From: Streptacidiphilus jiangxiensis
GTDB taxonomy: Bacteria > Actinomycetota > Actinomycetes > Streptomycetales > Streptomycetaceae
Direction: 5' to 3'
Assembly: GCF_900109465.1 (NCBI RefSeq)
Contig: NZ_FOAZ01000005.1
Span: 328,473-392,472 of the forward strand
Length of the DNA: 64,000 nucleotides
The notes under the pieces: generated by a model
What the model saw: only the letters and a program-made list of their open reading frames with translations
Told to the model about the DNA's origin: nothing
Databases searched by the model: none
Shown: piece by piece, positions 35,472-44,209 of the stretch
Layout of the letters: every line of letters begins with the position of its first letter
How positions within the stretch are numbered: the first letter of the stretch is position 1
Program-made: the position numbers and the translations under genes

Positions 35472-36158
35472 CTACACCGCGGCCGGTTGTTCGCGCCCCG
35501 CGGCGGAGCCGCTGATCGGTGCAGCCTCGCGCCCCTGATGGTGCAGCCCACTGATGCGCGAGAAGGCATCCCGGCCGTTGCACGGAGCGGCGCCCAGGTC
35601 GCGCTGGCGGGTGACCACCGCGCGCTCGGCGCGCATCAGGCGGTAGCCGCGGCGGAGCAGGTACGGGACGGACTTGCGGGCCTCGCGCACGTCGCGCAGG
35701 AAGCGGCGGTAGGCCGTGGTGAAGGCGTGGTTGCGCAGGCAGATCGCATCGGCGAGCAGACCCTCGGCCTCGCAGGCGCGGACGATCTCGGCCGCGAAGA
35801 TGCCCTCGGCGATGAAAACCGGGGTGTCGACGGCCAGGGGGCGTGAACCGACCGCGCCGTTGGCCGGGATGGAGTAGATCGGGACCTCGGCCGCGCCGGT
35901 GTCGCACAGCGAACGGATCGCCGCGACGGCCTGGTCGAAGTGCCAGGACCGCGGGTGGTCCCAGTCGACGCTGCCGTCGGGCAGGCGCGGGAGCGTGGGG
36001 TCGTCGCCGTTCTTGTAGAAGTCGTCGAGCTGGAGGACCGGGAGACCGGCGCGCTCGGCGAGGGTGGACTTGCCGGAACCGGAGGGGCCGCAGAGAAGGA
36101 TCACGCGGGCCGGCGAAGGGTTCACGGAAGAGGTAGCCACGGGACACCAGTGTGACAT
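35472..36158 (-). CDS. Uridine kinase-like P-loop protein
   Basis: 228 aa from the ATG at 36158; GTGs at 36140 and 36125 are alternatives and none has a clear ribosome binding site. Walker A CGPSGSGKST, then LQLDDFYKNGDD (a DDFY motif as in uridine kinases/phosphoribulokinases) and WDHPRSWHFDQ. This suggests nucleoside or sugar phosphorylation, which would fit salvage in this nucleoside-rich region. The C-terminal 30 residues look unconserved. The substrate is inferred, not shown. Confidence 0.75.
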   Translation of the reverse strand: MSHWCPVATSSVNPSPARVILLCGPSGSGKSTLAERAGLPVLQLDDFYKNGDDPTLPRLPDGSVDWDHPRSWHFDQAVAAIRSLCDTGAAEVPIYSIPANGAVGSRPLAVDTPVFIAEGIFAAEIVRACEAEGLLADAICLRNHAFTTAYRRFLRDVREARKSVPYLLRRGYRLMRAERAVVTRQRDLGAAPCNGRDAFSRISGLHHQGREAAPISGSAAGREQPAAV

Positions 36159-36173
36159 CAGAAAGTAAAGAAC

Positions 36174-36206
36174 GGGCACGTGCTCACGGCGAGAGAGCAC
36201 GTGCCC
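36174..36206 (-). terminator. Terminator of the deoC-ALDH operon
   Basis: GGGCACGTGCTC and its exact complement around a 9-base loop. On the minus strand it follows the last aldehyde dehydrogenase stop and is trailed by a T-rich stretch. Confidence 0.75.
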
Positions 36207-36224
36207 GCGTCTTTGAGAGGGGAC

Positions 36225-37130
36225 TCACATCCCCATCGGGTGCCAGACCGTCTTGGTCTCCAGGAACGTCAGCAGGCGGTCCGTGCCCGGCGCGGTCGTC
36301 CAGTCGTAGGACGCCGACTCCGGGCGCAGCACGCGCTTGAGCGTGTCCGCGGCCGCGACCTCCAGGGACTTGGCCGAGGCCGGGCCCTCCTCCGCGACGA
36401 CGCCCGCGAGGTCCAGCGCGTTGACGTCCGCGTGGGAGGCCAGGGTCGGGGCGATGTCCTCGGTGCGGCCCGAGATCAGGTTGACCACGCCGCCCGGCAG
36501 GTCCGAGGTGGCCAGCACCTCGCCCAGCGAGAGGCCCGGGAGCGGGGCGCCCGGGGCCAGGGCCACGACGGCGGTGTTGCCGGTCGCGATGACGGGAGCC
36601 AGCACCGAGACGAGGCCGAGCAGCGAGAAGCCGTTGCCGCTCTGCGGTGCGACCACGCCGACCACGCCGGTGGGCTCCGGGGTGGAGAGGTTGAAGTACG
36701 GGCCGGCGACCGGGTTGGCGTTGCCCGCGATCTGGGCGACCTTGTCCGTCCAGCCCGCGTACCAGACCAGGCGGTCGACGGCGGCGTCGACGAGCGGCGC
36801 CGCCTTCTTGGCCGTCAGGCCCTCGGAGACCGCGACCTCGGCGATGTACTGCTCGCGGCGGCCCTGGAGCATCTCGGCCGCACGGTAGAGGATCTGGCCG
36901 CGGTTGTACGCGGTCGCGCCGGACCAGCCGCCGAAGGCCTTGCGCGCGGCGGAGACCGCGTCGCGGGTGTCCTTGCGGGTGCCCTGGGGGGCGTTGGCGA
37001 GCCACTCGCCGGACTTGCGGTCGGTCACCTCGTACACCCGTCCGCTCTCGGAGCGCGGGAACTTGCCGCCGACGAAGAGCTTGTAGGTCTTGTAGACGTC
37101 AAGGCGGAGAGCACTGGTGGGCTCAGACAT
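36225..37130 (-). CDS. Short aldehyde dehydrogenase-family protein lacking the catalytic Cys domain
   Basis: 301 aa against about 480 for a complete enzyme. It keeps the N-terminal coenzyme-binding half (PTGVVGVVAPQSGNGFSLLG, PVIATGNTAVVALAPGAPLP). It ends before the C-terminal catalytic domain; no E-LGGK motif and no catalytic Cys can be found. The reading frame is clean with normal codon use, so it is not an obvious decay product. It overlaps the full-length ALDH gene by 8 bp. Perhaps a regulatory or structural partner of that enzyme. Confidence 0.8.
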   Translation of the reverse strand: MSEPTSALRLDVYKTYKLFVGGKFPRSESGRVYEVTDRKSGEWLANAPQGTRKDTRDAVSAARKAFGGWSGATAYNRGQILYRAAEMLQGRREQYIAEVAVSEGLTAKKAAPLVDAAVDRLVWYAGWTDKVAQIAGNANPVAGPYFNLSTPEPTGVVGVVAPQSGNGFSLLGLVSVLAPVIATGNTAVVALAPGAPLPGLSLGEVLATSDLPGGVVNLISGRTEDIAPTLASHADVNALDLAGVVAEEGPASAKSLEVAAADTLKRVLRPESASYDWTTAPGTDRLLTFLETKTVWHPMGM

Positions 37131-38559
37131 CGAGGTAGGCCTCCAGACCGTGGCGACCGCCCTCGCGGCCGTAGCCCGACTCCTTGTAGCCGCCGAAGGG
37201 CGAGGTCGGGTCGAACTTGTTGAAGGTGTTGGACCACACCACGCCGGCGCGGAGCTTGCTCGCCATCCACAGGATGCGCGAGCCCTTCTCGGTCCAGATG
37301 CCGGCCGACAGCCCGTAGGGGGTGTTGTTGGCCTTGGCGACGGCCTCCTCCGGGGTGCGGAAGGTCAGCACGGACAGCACCGGGCCGAAGATCTCCTCGC
37401 GGGCGATCCGGTGGGTGGCGGAGACGTTGCTGAAGACCGTCGGCGCGAACCAGTAGCCGGCGGACGGCAGCTCGCACGCGGGGGACCAGCGCTCGGCGCC
37501 CTCGGCCTCACCGGCGGCGGTCAGCTCCTGGATCCGCGCGAGCTGCGCGGCGGAGTTGATGGCGCCGATGTCGGTGTTCTTGTCCAGCGGATCGCCCACG
37601 CGCAGCGTCGACATGCGGCGCTTGAGAGCGTCCATGACCTCGTCGTGGACCGACTCCTGGACCAGCAGGCGGGAACCCGCGCAGCAGACGTGGCCCTGGT
37701 TGAAGAAGATGCCGTCGACGATGCCCTCGACGGCCTGGTCGACCGGCGCGTCGTCGAAGACGATGTTCGCGGCCTTGCCGCCCAGCTCCAGCGAGAGGCG
37801 CTTGGTCGTCCCGGCGAGAGTGCGGGCGATGGCGCGGCCGACCTCGGTCGATCCGGTGAAGGCGACCTTGTCGATCTCCGGGTGCGCGGTCAGCGCGGCG
37901 CCGGTGCGCCCGTCACCGGTGACGATGTTGACGACGCCCTTGGGCAGACCGGCCTGGCGGCAGATCTCCGCGAAGCGGAGAGCGGTGAGGGGAGTCGTCT
38001 CGGCGGGCTTGAGGACGACGGTGTTGCCGGTGGCCAGCGCCGGGGCGATCTTCCAGGCCAGCATCAGCAGCGGGAAGTTCCACGGGATGACCTGGGCGGC
38101 CACGCCCACCGGGCGCGGGTTGGACCCGTAGCCGGCGAACTCCAGCTTGTCGGCCCAGCCGGCGTAGTAGAAGAAGTGCGCGGCGACCAGCGGCAGGTCG
38201 ACGTCGCGGGTCTCCTTGATCGGCTTACCGTTGTCGATCGACTCCAGCACCGCCAGCTCGCGCGAGCGCTCCTGGATGATCCGGGCGATGCGGAAGAGGT
38301 ACTTGCCGCGCTCGGCGCCGGGCAGGGCGGACCAGGAGGTGAACGCCTTGCGGGCGGCCGCGACGGCGCGGTCCACGTCGGCCTCGGTGCCCTGGGCGAA
38401 CTCGGCGAGGACCTCCTCGGTGGAGGGGTCGACGGTCTTCAGGGCCTCGGAGCCGGTGGACTCGACGAACTCGCCGTCGATGAAGTGCCCGTACGTCGAG
38501 GCGATGTCGCCGGCGGCGGCGCGCGACTCGGGTGCGGGGGCGTAGTCGAACAGTGCCAT
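37123..38559 (-). CDS. Aldehyde dehydrogenase
   Basis: 478 aa, complete. NAD-binding PWNFPLLML (Asn161) and FTGSTEVG; general base Glu258 in LELGGK; nucleophile in GHVCCAG (Cys292/Cys293). It starts 5 bases after the deoC stop, so its likely substrate is acetaldehyde from deoxyribose 5-phosphate cleavage, giving acetate. That substrate is inferred from context. Overlaps the short ALDH gene downstream. Confidence 0.92.
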   Translation of the reverse strand: MALFDYAPAPESRAAAGDIASTYGHFIDGEFVESTGSEALKTVDPSTEEVLAEFAQGTEADVDRAVAAARKAFTSWSALPGAERGKYLFRIARIIQERSRELAVLESIDNGKPIKETRDVDLPLVAAHFFYYAGWADKLEFAGYGSNPRPVGVAAQVIPWNFPLLMLAWKIAPALATGNTVVLKPAETTPLTALRFAEICRQAGLPKGVVNIVTGDGRTGAALTAHPEIDKVAFTGSTEVGRAIARTLAGTTKRLSLELGGKAANIVFDDAPVDQAVEGIVDGIFFNQGHVCCAGSRLLVQESVHDEVMDALKRRMSTLRVGDPLDKNTDIGAINSAAQLARIQELTAAGEAEGAERWSPACELPSAGYWFAPTVFSNVSATHRIAREEIFGPVLSVLTFRTPEEAVAKANNTPYGLSAGIWTEKGSRILWMASKLRAGVVWSNTFNKFDPTSPFGGYKESGYGREGGRHGLEAYLDV

Positions 38560-38564
38560 GGTGA

Positions 38565-39557
38565 TCAGTCCACCGTCACGTAGTCGGGACCGGAGTAGCG
38601 GCCGGAGGCCAGCTTCTGCCGCTGCATCAGCAGGTCGTTGAGCAGGCTGGAGGCACCGAACCGGAACCAGTCCGGGGAGAGCCAGTCGTCACCGAGGATC
38701 TCGTTCACCATGACCAGGTACTTCATGGCGTCCTTGGTGGTACGGATACCCCCGGCGGGCTTCACTCCCACCTGCACGCCGGTGGCGTTCCGGAAGTCGC
38801 GGACGGCCTCCATCAGCACCAGGGTGTTGGCCGGCGTCGCGTTGACGGTGACCTTGCCGGTGGAGGTCTTGATGAAGTCGGCCCCGGCCAGCATCGCCAG
38901 CCAGGAGGCGCGGCGGATGTTGTCGTAGGTGACGAGCTCGCCGGTCTCGAAGATCACCTTGAGGTGGGCGGCGGTGCCGTCGGGGCGCTCGCATGCCTTC
39001 TTGATCTCGGCGATCAGCTCGAAGATCTCCAGGTACCGGCCGGAGAGGAAGGCTCCCCGGTCGATGACCATGTCGATCTCGTCGGCCCCGGCGGCGACGG
39101 CCTCGGCGGTGTCGGCCAGCTTGACCGGCAGCCCCGCCCGGCCGGAGGGGAAGGCGGTGGCCACGGCGGCGACGTTGATCGGCGCTCCGCCGAGGGCCTC
39201 CTTGGCGAAGGGGACCATGTCCGGGTAGACGCAGACGGCCGCGGTGTGCGGGACGTCCGGGTTTCCGGGGTCGGGGTTCTTGGCCTTCTGGCAGAGCGAG
39301 CGCACCTTGCCGGGGGTGTCCGCACCCTCCAGCGTGGTGAGATCGATCATGGAGATGGCCAGATCGATGGCATAGGCCTTGGCGGTGGTCTTGATCGACC
39401 GCGTGCCGAGGCCGGAGGCCCGCGCCTGCAGGCCGACGGCGTCGATGCCGGGCAGCCCGTGCAGAAAGCGTCGCAGGGACGCCTCGGAGGAGGCGACGTC
39501 TGCGAGCCCGCTCGCGGCGAGGTGCCCGCTGGCAGTGGAGGAGGAGGACATGCTCAC
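38565..39557 (-). CDS. deoC: Deoxyribose-phosphate aldolase
   Basis: 330 aa from the GTG at 39557, which lies six bases after a good -10 and would be leaderless; the ATG at 39551 is the alternative. The Schiff-base Lys is in ADFIKTSTGK (Lys230) and the second active-site Lys in HLKVIFETG (Lys200). It splits deoxyribose 5-phosphate into glyceraldehyde 3-phosphate and acetaldehyde. First gene of deoC-ALDH-short ALDH. About 50 N-terminal residues exceed the short bacterial DeoC form, as in other class II-like members. Confidence 0.94.
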   Translation of the reverse strand: MSMSSSSTASGHLAASGLADVASSEASLRRFLHGLPGIDAVGLQARASGLGTRSIKTTAKAYAIDLAISMIDLTTLEGADTPGKVRSLCQKAKNPDPGNPDVPHTAAVCVYPDMVPFAKEALGGAPINVAAVATAFPSGRAGLPVKLADTAEAVAAGADEIDMVIDRGAFLSGRYLEIFELIAEIKKACERPDGTAAHLKVIFETGELVTYDNIRRASWLAMLAGADFIKTSTGKVTVNATPANTLVLMEAVRDFRNATGVQVGVKPAGGIRTTKDAMKYLVMVNEILGDDWLSPDWFRFGASSLLNDLLMQRQKLASGRYSGPDYVTVD

Positions 39558-39563
39558 CAATGC

Positions 39564-39583
39564 AGCATATCTACACGCGTAGC
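39564..39583 (-). promoter_or_regulatory. deoC promoter with nucleoside-regulon operator
   Basis: On the minus strand the operator GCTACGCGTGTAGA (39583-39570) directly abuts the -10 TATGCT (39569-39564). Six bases follow to the GTG at 39557. The operator covers the spacer and would occlude RNA polymerase. Confidence 0.75.
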
Positions 39584-39693
39584 GTTTCGTCAGGGGGGCG
39601 TCCGTGTGACATCGTGCGATTGACGGGTCCGATGCCATACCGAGACCCGCGCCCCAGTGGTGATCGGCGTGAACTGGGGCAGAATCGGAAACC

Positions 39694-40371
39694 ATGAGCG
39701 ACACCCCGGCCCGTGCGAACACGGCTCCCACCTATCACGACAAGATCTACCGCTCGGTCAGCGCCGTCGTCAGCGGTGTCTTCCTGCTGGCCCTGCTGCT
39801 CTGGCTCTCCATCGACGCGATGGTCACCGGCTCGGGCAGCGCGCCCGTGCTGGCCGCGTCGGTCCTGGTCCTGGGTGTGCCGCTGATCGTCGCGTTCACG
39901 CTGTGGCCGCAGGTCCGTGCGGGCGAGAACCGGCTGCTGGTGCGCAACCCGTTCCGCACCGTCGAGACCCGCTGGGACGGCGTGGAGTCGCTGGTCTCGG
40001 CGCTCTCGGTGGAGCTGCGGGCCGGTGGGCACAAGTTCGTGATCTGGGCGCTGCCGGTGTCGCTGCGCCAGCGGAAGAAGGCCAACCGCCGTTCGATGAT
40101 CGCCGCGGGCGACCGCGGCACGATCTCCAACACGCCGCGCCCGAGCATGTTCGGCAGCTTCGGCGGCGGCAGCACGCAGGACGACAGCGGGCCGACGCAG
40201 GCCATGGCCGACAAGGCCGTGGCGGAGCTGAACGAGCGGGTCGAGAAGTACCGCCAGCAGCTGCCGGCGGACGCGGGCACCCCCGAGGTCAAGGTCACCT
40301 GGACCTGGTGGCTCATCGCCCCGATCGTCGCCGGCGCGCTGGCGGGGATCATCACTCTCGCCGTGGGCTGA
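39694..40371 (+). CDS. PH domain-containing membrane protein
   Basis: 225 aa. Two hydrophobic segments near the start (about 24-46 and 50-68) and one at the end (205-223). The middle (VRAGENRLLVRNPFRTVETR to FVIWALPVSLRQRKK) is the bacterial PH-like fold of the low-molecular-weight antigen 6 type. Cytoplasmic Gln/Asp/Gly-rich linker. Divergent from deoC; no link to nucleosides is evident. A long hairpin follows. Confidence 0.75.
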   Translation: MSDTPARANTAPTYHDKIYRSVSAVVSGVFLLALLLWLSIDAMVTGSGSAPVLAASVLVLGVPLIVAFTLWPQVRAGENRLLVRNPFRTVETRWDGVESLVSALSVELRAGGHKFVIWALPVSLRQRKKANRRSMIAAGDRGTISNTPRPSMFGSFGGGSTQDDSGPTQAMADKAVAELNERVEKYRQQLPADAGTPEVKVTWTWWLIAPIVAGALAGIITLAVG

Positions 40372-40389
40372 GTCGCACCACCTTCAGCC

Positions 40390-40564
40390 GCACCACCTCA
40401 GGGGCGCGCGGCTCTGCCTGAGCGGCTCCGCCGCGCGTGGGCGCGAGAAACCACTGTGTGCGGATGGACCTGTGCGTTGCGGACCATCGGCTCATCAGTG
40501 GCTGGTCGCGCCCACGCGGCGGAGCCGCAAATCGGCAGAGCCCCGCGCCCCTGAGGTCGTGCCA
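40390..40564. repeat. Long intergenic hairpin, variant with gcggctctgcc arms
   Basis: gcaccacctcaggggcgcg at the left pairs with cgcgcccctgaggtcgtgc at the right with few defects; inner arms (cggctctgcc/ggcagagccc) also pair. It lies between convergent genes and shares the segment cgcgcccacgcggcggagcc with the cluster at 52.9-53.0 kb. Confidence 0.75.
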
Positions 40565-40590
40565 CTGCCTGTGGGAGCGAACGCTCAGGG

Positions 40591-41412
40591 TCAGAGGAAA
40601 GCGGCCCGGAGGGTTTTCAGTTCCGACTTCGTGACGCCGTGGGCCAGCAGGTACTGCGTGGCGTCGCCGTGGGTCGCGCGGAGGGAAGCGAGGAAGGCGA
40701 GGATCAGGCCCTCGTGGACCGGGCGGGACCGCCGCTCCGTGCCGTGCTCGTCGACGTAGAAGACCGGCCCGCGGTCCAGGCCGAGGCCGGTGTTGGAGAG
40801 GTGGTAGTCCGCGACGATGTCGGCGTCCGAGACGCCGAACGCGGACAGCAGGGTGGCCACCGTGACGCCGGTGCGGTCCTTGCCGACCGCGCAGTGGACC
40901 AGCGCCGGCAACGCGTCGGGCTGGGCCAGCGCGCTGACTGTCGCGGCGATGGCCGGACCGGCCGTGGCGGACATGAAGGCGTAGAGGGCGTCGAGGGTCT
41001 CCTCGCCCGCCTCCGCGTCCCGCTCGTCGCGGGCCGCCGCACGTTCCTGGGACGGCTCCTCGGACCGCTCCTCGGACCGCTGCGCGGCCGCGTCCGCGGC
41101 GGCGTCCTCGGCGTGCTCGGCCGCGCTCTCGCGCACGGGGAAGGTCGGCAGGTGCAGGAAGCGGACCTGCTCGCCGAACGGGCGGTCCGGCCAGACCTCC
41201 AGCTCAGGCGCGGAACGCAGGTCGATGACCGTGCGCAGCCCGAGCTCGGCCAGCCGTGCGGCGCCCTCCGGGGTGAGCTCGTGGAGGGAGCCGCCGCGAT
41301 ACAGCAGGGCCTCGGCGACGCGGCCGCCGTGCTCGGTGGGGAAACCCCCGGCATCGCGCAGGTTGCGCATGCCGGGGATGAGGATCAGACGTTCGGCACC
41401 GGTTGTCGACAC
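40591..41412 (-). CDS. Tyrosine/dual-specificity protein phosphatase (PF13350 type)
   Basis: 273 aa. N-terminal NLRDAGGFPTEHGGRV, then the P-loop VHCAVGKDRTGVT (HCxxGKDRTG) of the bacterial Tyr-phosphatase/phosphoinositide group. An Ala/Glu/Arg-rich charged insert (about 90-125) is absent from compact members and looks disordered. Starts 18 bases downstream of the mutase stop region on the minus strand, so it may be cotranscribed with the phosphosugar mutase. Substrate unknown. Confidence 0.85.
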   Translation of the reverse strand: MSTTGAERLILIPGMRNLRDAGGFPTEHGGRVAEALLYRGGSLHELTPEGAARLAELGLRTVIDLRSAPELEVWPDRPFGEQVRFLHLPTFPVRESAAEHAEDAAADAAAQRSEERSEEPSQERAAARDERDAEAGEETLDALYAFMSATAGPAIAATVSALAQPDALPALVHCAVGKDRTGVTVATLLSAFGVSDADIVADYHLSNTGLGLDRGPVFYVDEHGTERRSRPVHEGLILAFLASLRATHGDATQYLLAHGVTKSELKTLRAAFL

Positions 41413-41429
41413 CCGGCCAGCATGTCAGA

Positions 41430-43142
41430 TCAGATGCCCGCCGCGGTGGCCAGATCCGTCTTGAGAGATGTCAGCAGGGCCGTGGCCCGCTCCCGGGCCG
41501 CGCCCAGCTCGGCGACGCCGCCGACGGGGACGACGACCTCCAGGTAGCACTTGAGCTTCGGCTCCGTCCCGGAGGGGCGGACCACCACGCGCGCGCCGGA
41601 GACGCCCTCGCCGGACAGGTGGTACCGCAGGCCGTCCGTCGGCGGCAGCGCGGCGGAGCCCGCCTCCAGGTCCTCCGCGGAGTCCACGTGCAGGCCGGCC
41701 AGCCGCACGGGCGGGTGCTCGCGCAGGCGGGCCATCGCGTCGGCGATCACACGCAGGTCGGCGACGCGGACGGAGAGCTGGTCGGTGGCGTGCAGGCCGT
41801 GGGTGGCGGCCAGGTCGTCCAGCAGGTCCTGCAGGCTGCGGCCCTGGGACTTGAGTGTCGCGGCGAGCTCGGCCATCAGCAGGGCGGCGCTGACGCCGTC
41901 CTTGTCGCGGACCGCGTCGGGGTCGACGCAGTAGCCGAGCGCCTCCTCGTAGCCGTAGCGCAGGCCGTCGACGCGGGAGAGCCACTTGAAGCCGGTCAGC
42001 GTCTCCTCGTAGCCGAGGCCCGCGGACTCTGCGATCCGGCCGAGCAGCGAGGAGGAGACGATCGTCGTGGCGAAGGTGCCCTTGGCGTGCTTCGCGACCA
42101 GGTGCGCGGCCAGCAGCGCGCCGACCTCGTCGCCACGCAGCATGCGCCAGCCGGAGGCATCGCCCGGGTCGCCGGAGGGGATCGCGACGGCGAGGCGGTC
42201 GGCGTCCGGGTCGTTGGCGATGATGATGTCGGGTTGGCGCTCGGCGGCCGTGGCGAAGGCGAGGTCCATCGCGCCGGGCTCCTCCGGGTTGGGGAAGGAG
42301 ACCGTCGGGAAGGCCGGGTCCGGGTCGCCCTGTGCGGCGACGACCGTCGGCGCGGGGAAGCCGGCCCGCTCGAACGCGGCGAGGAAGGTGCCGCGGCCGA
42401 CGCCGTGCATGGGCGTGTAGACGACGTCGAGGTCGCGCGGCGCGTGCGCGTCGACGACGGAGGCGACGCGGGTCAGGTAGGGCTCCAGGACGTCGGCCTC
42501 GCTCAGCATCTCCCACCCCTCGACAGCAAGCGGCACCTCGTCGAGCGTGCCGACGGCGTCGATCTCGGCGGCGATGCCGGCGTCGTGCGGCGGGACGATC
42601 TGCGAGCCGCCGAAGTCGCCGCCCAGGTAGACCTTGTAGCCGTTGTCGCGCGGCGGGTTGTGGCTGGCGGTGACGGCGACGCCGGCGGCCGCGCCGAAGT
42701 GGCGGACGGCGAAGGCGAGCACGGGCGTCGGCAGCGGGCCGGGCAGGAGCGCGGCCTTGAGGCCCTGGGCGACCATCACGGCGGCGGTGTCGCGGGCGAA
42801 CGCCTCGGAGTTGTGGCGGGCGTCGTAGCCGACGACGACGAGCCCGGCGGTGGCGCCGCGCTTGAGGTAGGCGGCGAGGCCGGCCGCGGCGCGGATCACC
42901 ACGGCGCGGTTCATCCGCATGGGGCCTGCGCCCATCTCGCCGCGCAGGCCGGCCGTGCCGAACTGGAGCGTGCCGGAGAAGCGGTCGGCCAGCTCGGCCC
43001 AGGCCTTCTCGCTCACCGAGTTGGGGTCGCCCTCGGCGGCGGCGAGGAGCGCGGAGAGCTCCTCACGGGTCTCCGGGTCCGGGTCCTCGGCCAGCCAGGT
43101 GCGGGCCCGGGAGAGCAGATCGCCGTCGTGGTGGGCAGTCAT
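41430..43142 (-). CDS. Phospho-sugar mutase (candidate phosphopentomutase)
   Basis: 570 aa from the ATG at 43142 (GAGG about 10 bases upstream); 31 extra in-frame residues upstream are rejected. Alpha-D-phosphohexomutase family: catalytic-Ser loop TASHNPPRDNGYKVY, metal loop NDPDADRLAV, sugar-binding GDEVG and the phosphate loop RPSGTEPKLK. Annotated relatives are phosphomannomutase-like, but its place after punA and before the phosphatase makes conversion of (deoxy)ribose 1-phosphate to 5-phosphate likely. That role is inference; no separate deoB was seen. Confidence 0.85.
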   Translation of the reverse strand: MTAHHDGDLLSRARTWLAEDPDPETREELSALLAAAEGDPNSVSEKAWAELADRFSGTLQFGTAGLRGEMGAGPMRMNRAVVIRAAAGLAAYLKRGATAGLVVVGYDARHNSEAFARDTAAVMVAQGLKAALLPGPLPTPVLAFAVRHFGAAAGVAVTASHNPPRDNGYKVYLGGDFGGSQIVPPHDAGIAAEIDAVGTLDEVPLAVEGWEMLSEADVLEPYLTRVASVVDAHAPRDLDVVYTPMHGVGRGTFLAAFERAGFPAPTVVAAQGDPDPAFPTVSFPNPEEPGAMDLAFATAAERQPDIIIANDPDADRLAVAIPSGDPGDASGWRMLRGDEVGALLAAHLVAKHAKGTFATTIVSSSLLGRIAESAGLGYEETLTGFKWLSRVDGLRYGYEEALGYCVDPDAVRDKDGVSAALLMAELAATLKSQGRSLQDLLDDLAATHGLHATDQLSVRVADLRVIADAMARLREHPPVRLAGLHVDSAEDLEAGSAALPPTDGLRYHLSGEGVSGARVVVRPSGTEPKLKCYLEVVVPVGGVAELGAARERATALLTSLKTDLATAAGI

Positions 43143-43176
43143 CGCGTCACGTCCTCGTCCTCGGTGCGGGAGCGTT

Positions 43177-43287
43177 GGAGGGCCCGACAGGAGGGGGCGG
43201 CGTCGCGACGCCCGGACTCGGCCCGCTGCGGACAAGCCGCTCCGCGGCGGGCGCTCCTGCAGCCGGCCCCCTCCTGCCGGGCCCTCC
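43177..43287. repeat. Large interrupted inverted repeat between punA and the mutase gene
   Basis: 22-base arms at 43177-43198 and 43266-43287 match at 21 positions; the 67 bases between them can fold again (gcgg/ccgc). It lies in the 5' region of the mutase gene on the minus strand. Confidence 0.65.
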
Positions 43288-43307
43288 TAGCTGTGAAAAA
43301 GCCGTAC

Positions 43308-43349
43308 AAAAAGCATGGCATCCGGCGTGCGAACCGTCGGATGCCATGC
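43308..43349 (-). terminator. Intrinsic terminator of punA
   Basis: GCATGGCATCCG pairs with CGGATGCCATGC (12 bp, 13-base loop). On the minus strand the stem is followed by TTTTT. It is one of the few T-tailed terminators here and suggests punA is transcribed alone. Confidence 0.85.
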
Positions 43350-43372
43350 GGTGGATCGAAGAAAATGCGGCG

Positions 43373-44203
43373 TCAGATCCGCTCGAGGACCTTGGCCAGC
43401 AGCGCGCCCATGCGGGTGGCGGAGCTGCGGCCGGCCTCCAGGACCTCTTCGTGGTTGAGCGGCTGGCCGGTGATGCCGGCCGCCAGGTTGGTGACCAGCG
43501 AGAGGCCGAGGACCTCGGCGCCCGCCTCGCGGGCGGCGATGGCCTCCAGCGTGGTGGACATGCCGACGAGGTCGCCGCCGATGGCACGGACCATGCCGAT
43601 CTCCGCCGGGGTCTCGTAGTGCGGGCCGGGGAACTGCACGTAGACGCCCTCCTCCAGGGAGGGGTCCACCTCCTGGCACAGGGTGCGCAGGCGGGAGGAG
43701 TACAGGTCGGTCAGGTCCACGAAGTTGGCGCCGACGATCGGGGAGGCGCCGGTGAGGTTGATGTGGTCGCTGATCAGTACCGGCTGGCCGGGCTCCATGC
43801 CCTGGCGCAGACCGCCGCAGCCGTTGGTCAGCACGACCGTGCGGCAACCGGCCTCGACCGCGGTGCGCACGCCGTGGGCGACGGCGGCGACGCCGTGGCC
43901 CTCGTAGTAGTGGGTGCGGCCGAGGAAGACCAGGGCGCGCTTGTCGCCGACCCTGATCGAGCGGATCTTGCCCGCGTGCCCGGCGACGGCCGGCGGCGGG
44001 AAGCCCGGCAGCTCGGTGATGGCGAACTCGTAGTCGGGCGTGCCCAGTTCGTCGGCGGCGGGGACCCATCCCGAGCCCATCACGAGCGCGACGTCGTGCG
44101 GGTGCCCGTCCGTGAGCTCGCGCAGACGCGCGGCGGCGGCGCGGGCCGCCTCGTAGGGGCTGGCGGGGGTGGAGCCGGCGTCCGGCTGGGGGAAAGCGTT
44201 CAC
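43373..44203 (-). CDS. punA: Purine nucleoside phosphorylase
   Basis: 276 aa from the GTG at 44203, placed exactly six bases after a -10 hexamer; upstream in-frame residues include the operator and are rejected. Trimeric PNP family: [12 protein letters not shown] phosphate loop, [25 protein letters not shown] and [10 protein letters not shown]. It cleaves inosine, guanosine and deoxy forms to base and (deoxy)ribose 1-phosphate. It is under the nucleoside operator, and an intrinsic terminator follows. Confidence 0.95.
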   Translation of the reverse strand: MNAFPQPDAGSTPASPYEAARAAAARLRELTDGHPHDVALVMGSGWVPAADELGTPDYEFAITELPGFPPPAVAGHAGKIRSIRVGDKRALVFLGRTHYYEGHGVAAVAHGVRTAVEAGCRTVVLTNGCGGLRQGMEPGQPVLISDHINLTGASPIVGANFVDLTDLYSSRLRTLCQEVDPSLEEGVYVQFPGPHYETPAEIGMVRAIGGDLVGMSTTLEAIAAREAGAEVLGLSLVTNLAAGITGQPLNHEEVLEAGRSSATRMGALLAKVLERI

Positions 44204-44209
44204 GGAACG

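Noticed and set aside
35472-36158. Placing the uridine-kinase-like gene firmly in the nucleoside regulon
   Set aside because: No palindrome is found upstream, and a terminator separates it from the deoC operon.
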